A program made the translations under genes and the position numbers. Positions 18,748 to 29,174 of a stretch of DNA of 64,000 nucleotides are shown one piece after another. The stretch is from an uncultured Alphaproteobacteria bacterium (GTDB lineage: Bacteria > Pseudomonadota > Alphaproteobacteria > HIMB59), in assembly GCA_902530745.1 (NCBI GenBank), contig CACABO010000001.1, positions 124,001-188,000 of the forward strand, written 5' to 3'. Position 1 is the stretch's first letter. Every line of letters starts with the position of its first letter. The notes beneath the pieces are model-generated. The model was not told the DNA's origin, did no database searches, and worked only from the letters and a program-made list of their open reading frames with translations.

Positions 18748-19745
18748 TGACAAGTTTATCCTTTGAGTTAACAATTGGTATTTTAAAAATATTTAGCTTT
18801 GTTGTCCCTGTACTAGTTTCTGTTGCATTATTAGTGTACTTAGAAAGAAAAGTGCTTGGTGCTGTTCAATTAAGAAAAGGTCCTAACGTTGTAGGACCAT
18901 TCGGAATACTACAGAGTTTTGCTGATGTCTTAAAATTACTCACTAAGGAGAATTTACTTCCCTCTAGCTCAAACAAGTTCCTTTTTATCTTTGCACCTAT
19001 GCTTACTTTAATATTAAGTTTAATAGCTTGGGCTGTTATCCCAATTAGCTCAACTTATGTTATAGCAAATATAAATATAGGTATTCTATATTTGTTCGCT
19101 GTGTCATCGTTTGGTGTTTATGGAGTCATTATCGCTGGTTGGGCTAGTAATTCTAAGTATCCATTTTTAGGTGCATTGAGATCAGCAGCTCAGATGATTT
19201 CTTATGAAGTATCAATAGGTTTTGTAATCATAACAGTTTTGATTTGTGTCGGCTCATTAAATCTAATTGATATTGTAGAGAGTCAAAAGAGTATGTGGTT
19301 TGCCATACCACTTTTACCTATGTTTGTTATATTTATTATTTCAGCACTAGCTGAAACAAATAGACTCCCATTTGATTTACCTGAAGATGAAGCCACATTA
19401 GTTGCAGGTTTTTTTACCGAATACTCATCAATATCATTTGGCTTATTTTTTTTAGCAGAATACGCCAATATGATTTTAATGAGTTCCCTAACAGTAATTC
19501 TATTTTTAGGAGGTTGGTACCCTCCAATAGATATATTCCCTTTAAACGCAATACCTGGAATATTTTGGTTTGTAATTAAAGTATTTTTAATTCTTTTTGT
19601 GTTTTTATGGGTCAGAGCAACTTTTCCGAGATATAGGTATGACCAACTTATGCGACTTGGCTGGAAAATCTTTCTACCTTTTACTTTGATTTGGGTAGTT
19701 ATTACATCAGCATTTTTATTTTACTTTGGACTATTGCCTAATTAA
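18747..19745 (+). CDS. nuoH: NADH-quinone oxidoreductase subunit H
   Basis: NuoH is the membrane subunit that forms the quinone-entry chamber beside NuoB and NuoD. It has about eight membrane helices. The family motifs [40 protein letters not shown] and [18 protein letters not shown] are all present. At 332 residues the length is normal. It is followed 2 bp later by nuoI. Confidence 0.97.
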   Translation: MTSLSFELTIGILKIFSFVVPVLVSVALLVYLERKVLGAVQLRKGPNVVGPFGILQSFADVLKLLTKENLLPSSSNKFLFIFAPMLTLILSLIAWAVIPISSTYVIANINIGILYLFAVSSFGVYGVIIAGWASNSKYPFLGALRSAAQMISYEVSIGFVIITVLICVGSLNLIDIVESQKSMWFAIPLLPMFVIFIISALAETNRLPFDLPEDEATLVAGFFTEYSSISFGLFFLAEYANMILMSSLTVILFLGGWYPPIDIFPLNAIPGIFWFVIKVFLILFVFLWVRATFPRYRYDQLMRLGWKIFLPFTLIWVVITSAFLFYFGLLPN

Positions 19746-19747
19746 CA

Positions 19748-20236
19748 ATGACAACACTAATTAAATACATTAAATCCTTTACTCTTTTCGAATTAATGAA
19801 AGGTTTGAAATTAACGATAACTTATTTTTTTAAGCCAAAAGTCACTCTTAATTACCCTAATCAAAAGGGCCCTATTAGTCCTCGCTTTAGGGGGGAACAT
19901 GCTTTGAGAAGGTATCCGAATGGTGAGGAAAGATGTATTGCGTGTAAGTTATGTGAAGCAGTTTGTCCTGCGCAAGCTATAACTATTGAAGCAGAACCTA
20001 AACCTGATGGAAGTAGAAGAACTACCCGATATGATATTGATATGACTAAGTGTATTTATTGTGGTTTATGCGAAGAGGCATGTCCAGTAGATGCAATTGT
20101 TGAAGGACCCAATTTTGAATACGCTACTGAAACAAGAGAAGAATTGCTTTATGACAAGGAAAAGCTTTTACGAAACGGGGATATTTGGGAAAAACAAATT
20201 AGCGAAAATTTAAAAAGGGACAGTAAATATAGATAA
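19748..20236 (+). CDS. nuoI: NADH-quinone oxidoreductase subunit I
   Basis: NuoI is the ferredoxin-like subunit that bridges NuoG and NuoB with clusters N6a and N6b. Two complete [4Fe-4S] motifs are visible: [12 protein letters not shown] and [12 protein letters not shown]. The N-terminal amphipathic helix and PKGP-like linker ([19 protein letters not shown]) are typical. At 162 residues it is full length and overlaps nuoJ by 1 bp. Confidence 0.97.
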   Translation: MTTLIKYIKSFTLFELMKGLKLTITYFFKPKVTLNYPNQKGPISPRFRGEHALRRYPNGEERCIACKLCEAVCPAQAITIEAEPKPDGSRRTTRYDIDMTKCIYCGLCEEACPVDAIVEGPNFEYATETREELLYDKEKLLRNGDIWEKQISENLKRDSKYR

Positions 20237-20835
20237 TGTTTCTTGTTGGCTCTTTTTTTTTGTTTGCAGCATTTTTGATCACCACATGTATATTTGTTAT
20301 ATTTTCAAAAAACCCAGTTAACTCTGTACTCTTTCTTGTATTAGCTTTTCTAAATTCTACATTTCTTTTTATCCTTATTGGTGCAGAGTTCGTTGGTATT
20401 ATTCTTGCGATCGTTTATATAGGAGCAGTAGCTATATTATTTCTTTTTGTTGTGATGATGCTCGATATTCAAATCACAACTTTAATGTTCAACATTAAAA
20501 GATATATACCACTTGCGTTACTTTTTGCTGGTATAATTTTAGCTGAAATAATCTACTTAACTGTATTTAAAACTTCAAAAGATAATTTAGACACTTTCAT
20601 TAGATCTAAAAATAATACTGAGCAAATTGGAGATGTGCTTTACACAGAGTATTTTATTGATTTCCAGTTAAGCGGTATCGTTTTGTTACTTGCTATGATT
20701 GGTGCAATTGTTTTAACACATGTGTATAGACCAACTATCAAAAGACAAAACATAGAAAGTCAAAACTCAACTACAGCCCAAGATAGAGTAAAACTAGTAA
20801 AAATTAAGTCTGGTGAAGGTATTAAAGATGACTAG
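20236..20835 (+). CDS. nuoJ: NADH-quinone oxidoreductase subunit J
   Basis: NuoJ is a small membrane subunit of the proton-pumping arm. It has about five hydrophobic segments, with the family stretch AEFVGIILAIVYIGAVAILF and the following MMLDI. At 199 residues it is normal for Alphaproteobacteria. Its last codons overlap the start of nuoK by 8 bp. Confidence 0.94.
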   Translation: MFLVGSFFLFAAFLITTCIFVIFSKNPVNSVLFLVLAFLNSTFLFILIGAEFVGIILAIVYIGAVAILFLFVVMMLDIQITTLMFNIKRYIPLALLFAGIILAEIIYLTVFKTSKDNLDTFIRSKNNTEQIGDVLYTEYFIDFQLSGIVLLLAMIGAIVLTHVYRPTIKRQNIESQNSTTAQDRVKLVKIKSGEGIKDD

Positions 20836-21139
20836 CCTTACGTATAATCACTTCTTCATACTTTCTCTAATTGTTTTTATTATTGGGTGCTTCGGATTAT
20901 TTTTAAATAGAAGAAATATGATTCTAATTTTAATGTGTATTGAAATTATATTATTGGCTGCAAATATTAATTTTGTATCAGCTTCGGTTTTCCTAAATGA
21001 TATTAATGGTCAGGTATTCTCCATTTTTATTTTAACTATTGCCGCTGCAGAAGCAGCCATTGGCTTAGCTATATTAGTTATTTATTTCAGAAATAAGGGA
21101 GAGATTGATATTACTCAAATCAATCAACTAAAAGATTAA
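20828..21139 (+). CDS. nuoK: NADH-quinone oxidoreductase subunit K
   Basis: NuoK is a three-helix antiporter-like subunit of the membrane arm. Membrane glutamates are retained in MCIEIILLAANINFV and TIAAAEAAIGLAILV. A GTG at 20813 would add five residues, but the ATG at 20828 gives 103 residues, the usual length. It overlaps nuoJ by 8 bp and nuoL by 1 bp. Confidence 0.95.
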   Translation: MTSLTYNHFFILSLIVFIIGCFGLFLNRRNMILILMCIEIILLAANINFVSASVFLNDINGQVFSIFILTIAAAEAAIGLAILVIYFRNKGEIDITQINQLKD

Positions 21140-23055
21140 TGTTAAGTTATAAATTACTTTTTTTTCTCCCTCTAATTTCAACCATTTTTACATATCCTTT
21201 TGGAGTTTTATTAGGTGAAAAAACTGCCCAATATTTCTCTTCTACTCTAATATCTATAACAGCTATTTTAAGTTGGTTTTTATTTATCAGTTTTTCTAGT
21301 TCTTCATCGTCTGAAATTATAATTCCTGTTCTAGAGTGGTTTTTTGTTTCTGGTCAGTTCTTTAATTGGGGAATTTCTGTAAATTCTCTTACTCTTTTGA
21401 TGTTAACACTTGTTCTTACAGTTTCTGCATTGGTTCACATTTATTCAATTGAGTACATGTCTCATGATAACTCAAAAGTAAGGTTCATGACTTACTTGAG
21501 TCTATTTACCTTTTGTATGGTTGCATTAGTTGTAAGTGATAATTTAATTCAATTATTTTTTGGATGGGAGGGTGTTGGTCTGGCCTCTTATTTATTGATA
21601 GGTTTCTGGCATCATAAGAAGTCTGCAAATTTAGCTGCTATGAAAGCTTTTTTAGTAAACAGAGTTGCAGATTTTGGATTTCTCATCGGTATTGCAACTC
21701 TATATATATTTTTAGACACATTATCTATTAATGAAATAATTGAAGGGAAAGAGAAATTATTTAGCTATCAAATTAATTTTTTAGGATTTGAAATTAATGC
21801 TTTAATTTTTTCTTGTTTTTTCCTTTTTATAGGTGCTATGGGAAAATCTGCTCAGTTTGGGTTTCATACATGGTTACCTGATGCTATGGAGGGACCCACG
21901 CCTGTCTCAGCATTAATTCATGCAGCAACAATGGTAACAGCTGGTGTTTTCTTGACTGTAAGATTTTCAGAATTAATGGTCATGTCTGACTTCATAATGA
22001 CTTTTGTTTTAATAATAGGTCTGTTAACAGCATTCTTCGCTGCATCAGTGGGCTTTTTTCAAAAAGATATAAAAAAGGTAATAGCTTACTCAACTTGTAG
22101 TCAGTTGGGTTTCATGTTTGTGGCTTGTGGTTTAGGCGCATTTAATATCGCAATTTTTCATTTAATAACACATGGTTATTTTAAGGCATTACTCTTTTTA
22201 TCTTCAGGATCCGTTATTCATGGTGTTCATGATGAGCAAGACATGGATAAAATGGGAAATCTTTTTTCAAAGATGAAAATCACCGCAGTAATGATGTGGA
22301 TAGGTACACTAGCTATTATAGGTTTTCCATATTCATCAGGTTACTTTTCAAAAGATCTAATTTTAAGTTCATCATTTAACTTAATTAGTTTAGGACCATT
22401 GGTTTATGTAATTTTAGCTATAGTCTCTGCCATGACCGCATTTTACTCTTTCAGGCTCATATTTAAGGTGTTTCATGGGAATTATAATGGATCTTATGAT
22501 TATGAAAAAATTCATGAATCCGGTCCTTATATGTTAGTTCCATTATTATTACTTTCCGTAGGAGCAATTCTAGCAGGTTTCTTCCTAAACGATTTATTAG
22601 CGGGATATAATTCAAAAAATTTCTGGAACGGAGTAATATTTTTAAGTCAAGATAAGCAATATTACTCCTCTTTTTATCCAATTTTATCAAAAACTTTGGT
22701 AGCTTTTGGTGTAGGGCTAGCAGTTTATTATTATGGTTATAATTTAAATAAACTTGCTGACTTAAAAAAACGTTTTCACACAATCTATAATTTTATTTTG
22801 AACAAATGGTATTTTGATGAACTTTATAACAAAATTTTTGTATTACCACTTTACAATTTAGGTAAGTTTTTATGGACTAAAATAGACCAGGGTATAATTG
22901 ATAAGTATTTACCAAATGGAAGTGCCTCGATAGTTTCTACAATTTCAAAAGCTTTTAAAAGGATACAAACAGGGTATATTTTCGATTACACTTTTATAAT
23001 AATTTCTGGTTTCACACTCTTTATAACTATCATTTTTTATATATCCATAACCTAA
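21139..23055 (+). CDS. nuoL: NADH-quinone oxidoreductase subunit L
   Basis: NuoL is the distal antiporter-like proton-pumping subunit, with a long lateral helix at its C-terminus. Motifs include FFGWEGVGLASYLLIGFW, MGKSAQFGFHTWLPDAMEGP and STCSQLGFMFVACG. The key lysine/glutamate membrane residues appear present. At 638 residues with many hydrophobic helices it is full length. It is followed 1 bp later by nuoM. Confidence 0.96.
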   Translation: MLSYKLLFFLPLISTIFTYPFGVLLGEKTAQYFSSTLISITAILSWFLFISFSSSSSSEIIIPVLEWFFVSGQFFNWGISVNSLTLLMLTLVLTVSALVHIYSIEYMSHDNSKVRFMTYLSLFTFCMVALVVSDNLIQLFFGWEGVGLASYLLIGFWHHKKSANLAAMKAFLVNRVADFGFLIGIATLYIFLDTLSINEIIEGKEKLFSYQINFLGFEINALIFSCFFLFIGAMGKSAQFGFHTWLPDAMEGPTPVSALIHAATMVTAGVFLTVRFSELMVMSDFIMTFVLIIGLLTAFFAASVGFFQKDIKKVIAYSTCSQLGFMFVACGLGAFNIAIFHLITHGYFKALLFLSSGSVIHGVHDEQDMDKMGNLFSKMKITAVMMWIGTLAIIGFPYSSGYFSKDLILSSSFNLISLGPLVYVILAIVSAMTAFYSFRLIFKVFHGNYNGSYDYEKIHESGPYMLVPLLLLSVGAILAGFFLNDLLAGYNSKNFWNGVIFLSQDKQYYSSFYPILSKTLVAFGVGLAVYYYGYNLNKLADLKKRFHTIYNFILNKWYFDELYNKIFVLPLYNLGKFLWTKIDQGIIDKYLPNGSASIVSTISKAFKRIQTGYIFDYTFIIISGFTLFITIIFYISIT

Positions 23056-23056
23056 G

Positions 23057-24511
23057 ATGAATTTCCCAATATTATCACTATTAATTTTAACGCCTATTAT
23101 AGGGGCATTAACACTCTCACTTTCAAGTAGCACGCAACTTAAAAATAAAACTATTTTTCTATCAGGTTTATGGATAACAACAGGTGAATTTATTCTTAGT
23201 TTATTATTACCAATTTTTTATGATAAATCAAAAAATGGTTATCAATTTATAGAGTTTCATACTTGGTTTGATAAGTTCGATATAAATTACTATGTTGGAG
23301 TTGATGGTGTTTCAATACCACTAATATTACTGACTACATTCTTAGTCCCTATTTGTTTATTGTGTTCTATTAACTCTATTCAAAATAGAGCCAAAGAATT
23401 TGTTATTTATTTTTTATTGCTTGAGAGTTTTATTATAGGAGTATTTGTTAGTATAGATCTTGTAATTTTTTACGTTTTCTTTGAAGCTGTTTTAATCCCA
23501 ATGTTTTTGATAATTGGAATTTGGGGAGGAGAAAACAGACTTTATGCTACTTTCAAATTCTTTCTCTACACACTAGCAGGATCTGTTTTAATGTTACTTG
23601 CGATTATTTACATTATTTCTAAAGTGAAATCAGGCAATATTGAGTTAATTTCGGATTTTACATTTGATCAGCAAGTTGAGTTGGTTCTCTTTTTATGTTT
23701 TTTTGCATCTTTTGCAGTAAAAGTACCAATGTTTCCTTTTCATACATGGTTACCTGATGCACACGTTCAAGCGCCCACGAGTGGATCAGTAATTTTGGCT
23801 GGTGTTCTTCTTAAATTAGGTGCATACGGTTTTATAAGACTATCATTACCTTTTTTTGAGCATGCCTCAATTTATTTTCAACCAATGATTTTTGCACTAA
23901 GTTGTGTAGCTATCGTTTACACTTCAATCGTAGCTATAAGACAACTAGATATGAAAAAAATGATTGCCTATTCCTCTGTTGCTCATATGGGATTTGTCAC
24001 CATTGGCATTTTCACCTTAACTCAAGATGGAATTAATGGTGCGTATTTTCAGATGATAAGTCATGGAATTGTTTCAGCAGCATTATTTTTAATAGTTGGC
24101 GTGGTATACGAAAGACATCACACCAGAATGATATCTGATTATAGTGGTGTAACAAATGTAATGCCTAAATATTCATTCTTTTTTATGGTTTTTATGCTCT
24201 CATCTGTGGGTCTTCCTGGAACTAGTGGCTTTGTTGGCGAGTTTTTAGTCATAATGTCAACTATAAGTGTTAGTGTTTATCTAACCTTTTTTACCGCTAT
24301 TGGAGTAATCTTAGGAGCCTCATACATGCTCTTATTGTATAAAAATATTAATTTCGGAGATTTAAAATCAGATATTAAGCAATTAGCTGATTTAACAAAT
24401 ATTGAAATTTTCTACTTCTCCTGTTTAGCATTTCTCACAATTCTTTTAGGAATTTATCCAAAACTTTTATTTGAAATGATAAATAAGAGTATTTCCTTAA
24501 GTATTATATAA
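23057..24511 (+). CDS. nuoM: NADH-quinone oxidoreductase subunit M
   Basis: NuoM is an antiporter-like subunit in the middle of the membrane arm. Motifs include YVGVDGVSIPLILLT, FFEAVLIPMFLIIGIWGG, VKVPMFPFHTWLPDAHVQAP and YSSVAHMGFVTIG. At 484 residues it matches the family. It overlaps nuoN by 1 bp. Confidence 0.96.
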   Translation: MNFPILSLLILTPIIGALTLSLSSSTQLKNKTIFLSGLWITTGEFILSLLLPIFYDKSKNGYQFIEFHTWFDKFDINYYVGVDGVSIPLILLTTFLVPICLLCSINSIQNRAKEFVIYFLLLESFIIGVFVSIDLVIFYVFFEAVLIPMFLIIGIWGGENRLYATFKFFLYTLAGSVLMLLAIIYIISKVKSGNIELISDFTFDQQVELVLFLCFFASFAVKVPMFPFHTWLPDAHVQAPTSGSVILAGVLLKLGAYGFIRLSLPFFEHASIYFQPMIFALSCVAIVYTSIVAIRQLDMKKMIAYSSVAHMGFVTIGIFTLTQDGINGAYFQMISHGIVSAALFLIVGVVYERHHTRMISDYSGVTNVMPKYSFFFMVFMLSSVGLPGTSGFVGEFLVIMSTISVSVYLTFFTAIGVILGASYMLLLYKNINFGDLKSDIKQLADLTNIEIFYFSCLAFLTILLGIYPKLLFEMINKSISLSII

Positions 24512-25899
24512 TGATTAATTTATATCAATTCATACCAGAAATTTTTATCTTATCTTTGATTTTAATAACTTTATGTTTTGGATTATTTAATAAGGACAGG
24601 GCTATCTCTTTAAATACTTTAGGTTTCATTTTGTTGAGTATTTTGCTTTTAAATTATGGAAAAGATTTTTATAGCTCCACACAATTGTCACTTAATACGA
24701 TTAATTTATTTGTTTTATCTAAGATTATTTTATCTATTGGCTCAATCGTATTCATTTTACTGTTAAAAAGACCTTTGAAGAATGAAAATTTATATAGATA
24801 CGAATATGTTTTATTTATACTCTTCGCTATTCTTGGCTCGTTTGTTCTTATTTCTAGTAATAATTTTTTAACAGCTTTTATTGGTTTAGAGCTACAATCT
24901 TTATCTTTGTACTTAATGGCTGCTTTCAATACTAAAAATTTATCTTCAAATGAAGCAGGTATAAAATATTTTTCTCTTGGTGCTCTATCATCAGGATTTC
25001 TTCTATTTGGTATTTCAATGATTTATTACGATACTGGTTCTTTTAATATACAAAACCTAGATAATTTTACTTCAATAAGCGAAATAGGAATATCATTAGT
25101 TCTGATTTCTTTATTTTTTAAAGTTTCAGCTGCTCCATTTCATATTTGGACACCTGATGTGTATGAGGGATCTCCAACTATATCTACACTCTTTTTTGCA
25201 ACTTTACCTAAATTTGCATCATTAATATTTTTATTCAGGGTTTATCAAGAACTTAACATTTCTGATATCAAATCTCTTAATTACATTTTTCAAATGGTAT
25301 GTGCTATTTCATTATTAGTAGGAGTATATGGAGCCATTACACAAAGAGTTATAAAAAGACTTCTAGCATTCAGCTCTATTAACCATATTGGTTTTATACT
25401 TCTCGGAATAATGAGTTATCAATTTATGTCTGAGGGTACATTATTTCTTTACTTGATTATTTATCTGATTACTACTTTTGGTATTTTTGCTGTTTTACTT
25501 AACTTGAGAACTGTAGATGGGGAATTTACAAAAATATCCCAACTCAATGGTTTAAGATTTACCTCAAATTCAAAATCCATAAGCATGTTGGTGTTTTTCT
25601 TTTCTCTCGCAGGAATACCACCTTTTGCAGGGTTCTTTGCAAAGTTCTTCATTCTCTCAGCTTCAATAAACGATGGATTTATTTTTTTATCAATTATTGC
25701 TGTTTTAAGTTCAGTAATTGCTGCATTCTATTACCTTACAATTATTAAGAATATGTTTTTCAATAAATTAGAAATAGAGTTACTTGATGATAATAACAAA
25801 ACAGGCAAAGTTATATTTATTGCATCTGGATTAATTATAACTTTATTTTTCATTTATCCAGATCCTTTAATTAATTTAGTAGATAATCTTTTCAAATAA
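24511..25899 (+). CDS. nuoN: NADH-quinone oxidoreductase subunit N
   Basis: NuoN is the third antiporter-like subunit and closes the complex I operon. Motifs include GLELQSLSLYLMAAF, KVSAAPFHIWTPDVYEGSP, FSSINHIGFILLG and LAGIPPFAGFFAKFFIL. At 462 residues it is normal. The open run continues into birA after 3 bp, so transcription probably does not stop here. Confidence 0.96.
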   Translation: MINLYQFIPEIFILSLILITLCFGLFNKDRAISLNTLGFILLSILLLNYGKDFYSSTQLSLNTINLFVLSKIILSIGSIVFILLLKRPLKNENLYRYEYVLFILFAILGSFVLISSNNFLTAFIGLELQSLSLYLMAAFNTKNLSSNEAGIKYFSLGALSSGFLLFGISMIYYDTGSFNIQNLDNFTSISEIGISLVLISLFFKVSAAPFHIWTPDVYEGSPTISTLFFATLPKFASLIFLFRVYQELNISDIKSLNYIFQMVCAISLLVGVYGAITQRVIKRLLAFSSINHIGFILLGIMSYQFMSEGTLFLYLIIYLITTFGIFAVLLNLRTVDGEFTKISQLNGLRFTSNSKSISMLVFFFSLAGIPPFAGFFAKFFILSASINDGFIFLSIIAVLSSVIAAFYYLTIIKNMFFNKLEIELLDDNNKTGKVIFIASGLIITLFFIYPDPLINLVDNLFK

Positions 25900-25902
25900 A
25901 AA

Positions 25903-26589
25903 TTGTATAAAGTTATTTTTGACTCGATTAATTCTACACAAGATGAAATTATCGGCTTTAATAATTTTAAAAAAATTTTAAAAGATAATAATTTATATAT
26001 CCAATCTTTTAGACAGATTAAAGGCACTGGAAGGGGGAAAAAAAAATGGTTAAGTCCTATAGGTAATATTTATTTAACAATTAATCAAAAATTAAAAGCT
26101 TCATATGCTTTAAGAAATAACTTTTATATTTGTTACATAATCCATAAATTTTTTAAAATTAATTTTAACATAAACCTGGACTATAAATGGCCAAATGATT
26201 TGTTTTTTAAAAATAAAAAAATAGTTGGTGTTGTTGTCAAATCAACTATCTTAGGTAAAAAATCATATCTAAAAACGGGTATAGGAATAAATATAAACAA
26301 TTCTCCAATAGTCGATTCAGTTTCTCTATTTAGCATTATCAATGAAAAATCAAATATTATCGATTTATCAAATATAATTATTGATTTCATTGAACATAAT
26401 TTAACAAAAAAAATATCTAATAAGAAATTAGTGAGATATCTTAATAAATATATGCTCAGGAACTTTAAATTAAATCATCCAATTTTTGGAAAAAATATTA
26501 TTGAAATATTATCAGTAAATGAAGATCTATCTTTAAAGATCAAAATAGATGACGCAACAAAAAATATTTTCTTTGGAGAACTAGTTTGA
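25903..26589 (+). CDS. birA: Biotin--[acetyl-CoA-carboxylase] ligase (no DNA-binding domain)
   Basis: This enzyme activates biotin as biotinyl-AMP and attaches it to biotin-dependent carboxylases. The biotin-binding loop appears as KGTGRGKKKWLSPIGNIY (canonical GRGRxGRxW), followed by YKWPNDLFFKNKKIVGVVV and TGIGININ. At 228 residues it lacks the helix-turn-helix of E. coli BirA, so it is catalytic only. The start is TTG at 25903 without a clear ribosome binding site. The position between nuoN and coaX is the standard alphaproteobacterial one. Confidence 0.9.
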   Translation: MYKVIFDSINSTQDEIIGFNNFKKILKDNNLYIQSFRQIKGTGRGKKKWLSPIGNIYLTINQKLKASYALRNNFYICYIIHKFFKINFNINLDYKWPNDLFFKNKKIVGVVVKSTILGKKSYLKTGIGININNSPIVDSVSLFSIINEKSNIIDLSNIIIDFIEHNLTKKISNKKLVRYLNKYMLRNFKLNHPIFGKNIIEILSVNEDLSLKIKIDDATKNIFFGELV

Positions 26590-27344
26590 ATTTATTAGTT
26601 GATATTGGAAATACATCTATAAAATTTTCATCATTTGTTGATAAGAATTTAAAAAAAATCTCTCAAATTAGATACTCAAAGAAAGACTTGAAATCAGTCA
26701 CTCTTTTTTTTAAGAATAAACTTAAAACTCATAATAAAATTTACATTTGCTCTGTTGTCTTAGAAGTAGACAAAGTTATAATTAAAAATTTAAAGTCATA
26801 TCGAAATCGTTTATTTTTCATTAATAAAAAAAAATTATCTCTTTTAGTACATAAAACAGTTAATTTACATCAATTAGGGAATGATAGGATTATTAATGTT
26901 TTATCCGCAATTAATATTTATCCAAAATCTAAATTCTTTATCATAGTTGATTTAGGTACTGCCACTACATTAGATATCATTATAAATAAAAAATATTACG
27001 GAGGTGTAATTTTACCCGGTCTCAACACTTCTTATGAAAATCTAATTTCTTTAGCTTCTGGTATAAAGAACATGAAATTTTCTAATAAACCTACCATCAT
27101 AGGTAAAAATACTAATCAAGCTCTAATGTCTGGATTCAATGTTGGTTACAAAATAATGATAGAGTCTTACATAAAATTAATTAAAACTACCTATAAAAGA
27201 AATTTTAAAGTGATTTTTACTGGTGGATATGCTACCTCTATCGAATATAAAAAAACTAATTTTATTTATAGAGAAGATTTAACTCTTTTAGGTATTTTTT
27301 TTTATCATATTTTTTTAAATGAAAAACTTAGAATTATTAAATAA
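26586..27344 (+). CDS. coaX: Type III pantothenate kinase
   Basis: CoaX phosphorylates pantothenate, the first step of coenzyme A synthesis. The ASKHA-fold motifs are LLVDIGNTSIKFS (phosphate 1), GNDRIINVLSA, VDLGTATTLDII and FTGGYA. At 252 residues it is typical. The start is TTG at 26586, overlapping the birA stop by 4 bp. The 3' end overlaps rnj by 26 bp. Confidence 0.93.
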   Translation: MNLLVDIGNTSIKFSSFVDKNLKKISQIRYSKKDLKSVTLFFKNKLKTHNKIYICSVVLEVDKVIIKNLKSYRNRLFFINKKKLSLLVHKTVNLHQLGNDRIINVLSAINIYPKSKFFIIVDLGTATTLDIIINKKYYGGVILPGLNTSYENLISLASGIKNMKFSNKPTIIGKNTNQALMSGFNVGYKIMIESYIKLIKTTYKRNFKVIFTGGYATSIEYKKTNFIYREDLTLLGIFFYHIFLNEKLRIIK

Positions 27345-28977
27345 TAAAAATAATAATTATTTTTTGCCCATTGGAGGAATAGGTGAAATAGGGGGTAATA
27401 ACTATTTATACTCCTTTAAAGGAGAACAAATAATAGTTGATGGTGGTATATCATTTGCTGATGATAGTCTCCCCGGTGTAGATATAACTATTCCTGATCC
27501 ATATATTTTTTTGAATACATCCATAAAACCTAAAGCTATGATACTAACTCACGCGCATGAAGATCATGTTGGAGGGCTGGAGTATTACTTTGATAAGATT
27601 GATTTTCCAATCTATTGCAATCAATTTACTTTTTCCTATATAAAACATAAGTTCAATAAAAAAAAAGATTTTGAGAAAAAATTTGTAATAGTTGAAGACT
27701 TCCAAGAAGTAGAGTTTGAGAACTTTTCATTTCAATTAATCCCGACAACTCACTCTATACCCGATCCCACAGGTATATTTTTTAAAACATTAGAGGGGAA
27801 TATTTATCATACAGGTGATTGGAAAATTGATAAAAATCCAGTTACTGGCTCACCTTTTGATTACAAAAATTATCAGTTATTAAAAGATGAAAATATCGAT
27901 TTACTTATAGGTGACTCAACTAACGCCGGTGTAAACGAGATATCACGCTCAGAGTCAGAGTTAGATCCATCATTTGATAATTTATTTAATAAACTTGAAG
28001 GTAGAATTATTGTTACTTGTTTTTCCTCAAATATTGCAAGACTTAAGACCATTATTTCAAATGCGATTAAGCATGATAAAAAAATATTTGTTGTAGGAAG
28101 AAGTATAAAAAGAGCTATTAATACAGCGATAGAAGAAAAGTTAATTGAAAATTTTGAAATACTTAATGAAAAAAAATTTCAGGAATATAATAAAGATAAT
28201 GTTCTTTTAATTTGCACAGGTAGCCAAGGTGAAAAAAACTCTGCTCTTTGGAAGATTGCTAATAATACACATAATCAAATAAAATTAAGTACAAAAGATA
28301 ATATAATTTTTTCATCAAAAGAAATTCCTGGTAACGAAAAATCAATTTCATATTTAAAAAATTCTTTTAGTTATTTAGGCTTAAATATTATCTCTGATGA
28401 AGAGGAATTTGTTCATGTCTCAGGACATCCAGGAAAAAATGAAATAAAAGAATTTTACTCTTTCATTCAACCCAAGTCTTTAATCCCCATGCATGGAGAA
28501 TATCTTCATTTAAAAAAACATTTAGAAATAGCTAAAAGCTTAAAAATTGAAAAAACTAATCTTCTTTTAAGTGGAGATTTGTGCCAATTAGATTTAGTAA
28601 ATAAAAATCATAAGTTAATTGAACAATTTGTTATAAAAAAACTACCTGTTGTTCAAAATCTAATTATTGAAGAAGATAATTTTATAAATGAAAGGGGAAA
28701 GATCATTCATAATGGTGTAGTTAGCATTAATTTAATTATAAACAAAGAATTTGATATTATTAAATTTCAAATATTTGATAAAGGCTTCCCTTTTTCCTAC
28801 AATAAAGAAGCAATACAAGATGAAATTAAAGATATCTTACTAAATAAAATAATGTTTATTAAGGAGGAGATAGATGAACATTCGCTAAGCGGGTTAGTAG
28901 AGGAAGTTTCAAGAAAAACTTATTATAGAAATTTTTCATTAAAGCCTGAATTGTTAATACACATATCTTTGATATGA
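27319..28977 (+). CDS. rnj: Ribonuclease J
   Basis: RNase J is a metallo-beta-lactamase-fold exo/endoribonuclease involved in mRNA and rRNA maturation. The metal motif THAHEDHVGG is intact, with the HTGDWKID and GDSTNA motifs following. The beta-CASP part ends with SGHPGKNE and PMHGEYLHLK. At 552 residues it fits the alphaproteobacterial form. It starts inside coaX and overlaps the next small membrane gene by 4 bp. Confidence 0.93.
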   Translation: MKNLELLNNKNNNYFLPIGGIGEIGGNNYLYSFKGEQIIVDGGISFADDSLPGVDITIPDPYIFLNTSIKPKAMILTHAHEDHVGGLEYYFDKIDFPIYCNQFTFSYIKHKFNKKKDFEKKFVIVEDFQEVEFENFSFQLIPTTHSIPDPTGIFFKTLEGNIYHTGDWKIDKNPVTGSPFDYKNYQLLKDENIDLLIGDSTNAGVNEISRSESELDPSFDNLFNKLEGRIIVTCFSSNIARLKTIISNAIKHDKKIFVVGRSIKRAINTAIEEKLIENFEILNEKKFQEYNKDNVLLICTGSQGEKNSALWKIANNTHNQIKLSTKDNIIFSSKEIPGNEKSISYLKNSFSYLGLNIISDEEEFVHVSGHPGKNEIKEFYSFIQPKSLIPMHGEYLHLKKHLEIAKSLKIEKTNLLLSGDLCQLDLVNKNHKLIEQFVIKKLPVVQNLIIEEDNFINERGKIIHNGVVSINLIINKEFDIIKFQIFDKGFPFSYNKEAIQDEIKDILLNKIMFIKEEIDEHSLSGLVEEVSRKTYYRNFSLKPELLIHISLI

Positions 28978-29174
28978 AGTTTTTATTTTTACTTTTTATT
29001 ATCTGGTGGGTTATTTTTATGACAATATTACCAATTAAAAGATCTGATTTTGAAGAGGGTATGCCAAAAAAGTCTTATTTAGGAATAAAATTTTTAGTTT
29101 CATTTGCTCTATCAATGGTCGTATCTTTTTTTATAATAAAATATGAAAATAATATATTCGAATACTTTAAATGA
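28974..29174 (+). CDS. DUF1467 family small membrane protein
   Basis: A 66-residue protein with two hydrophobic segments (about 1-18 and 44-58) and the family core WWVIFMTILPI. This family occurs almost only in Alphaproteobacteria, commonly between rnj and proS, as here. The function is unknown. It overlaps rnj and proS by 4 bp each, which implies tight cotranslation with both neighbours. Confidence 0.8.
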   Translation: MKFLFLLFIIWWVIFMTILPIKRSDFEEGMPKKSYLGIKFLVSFALSMVVSFFIIKYENNIFEYFK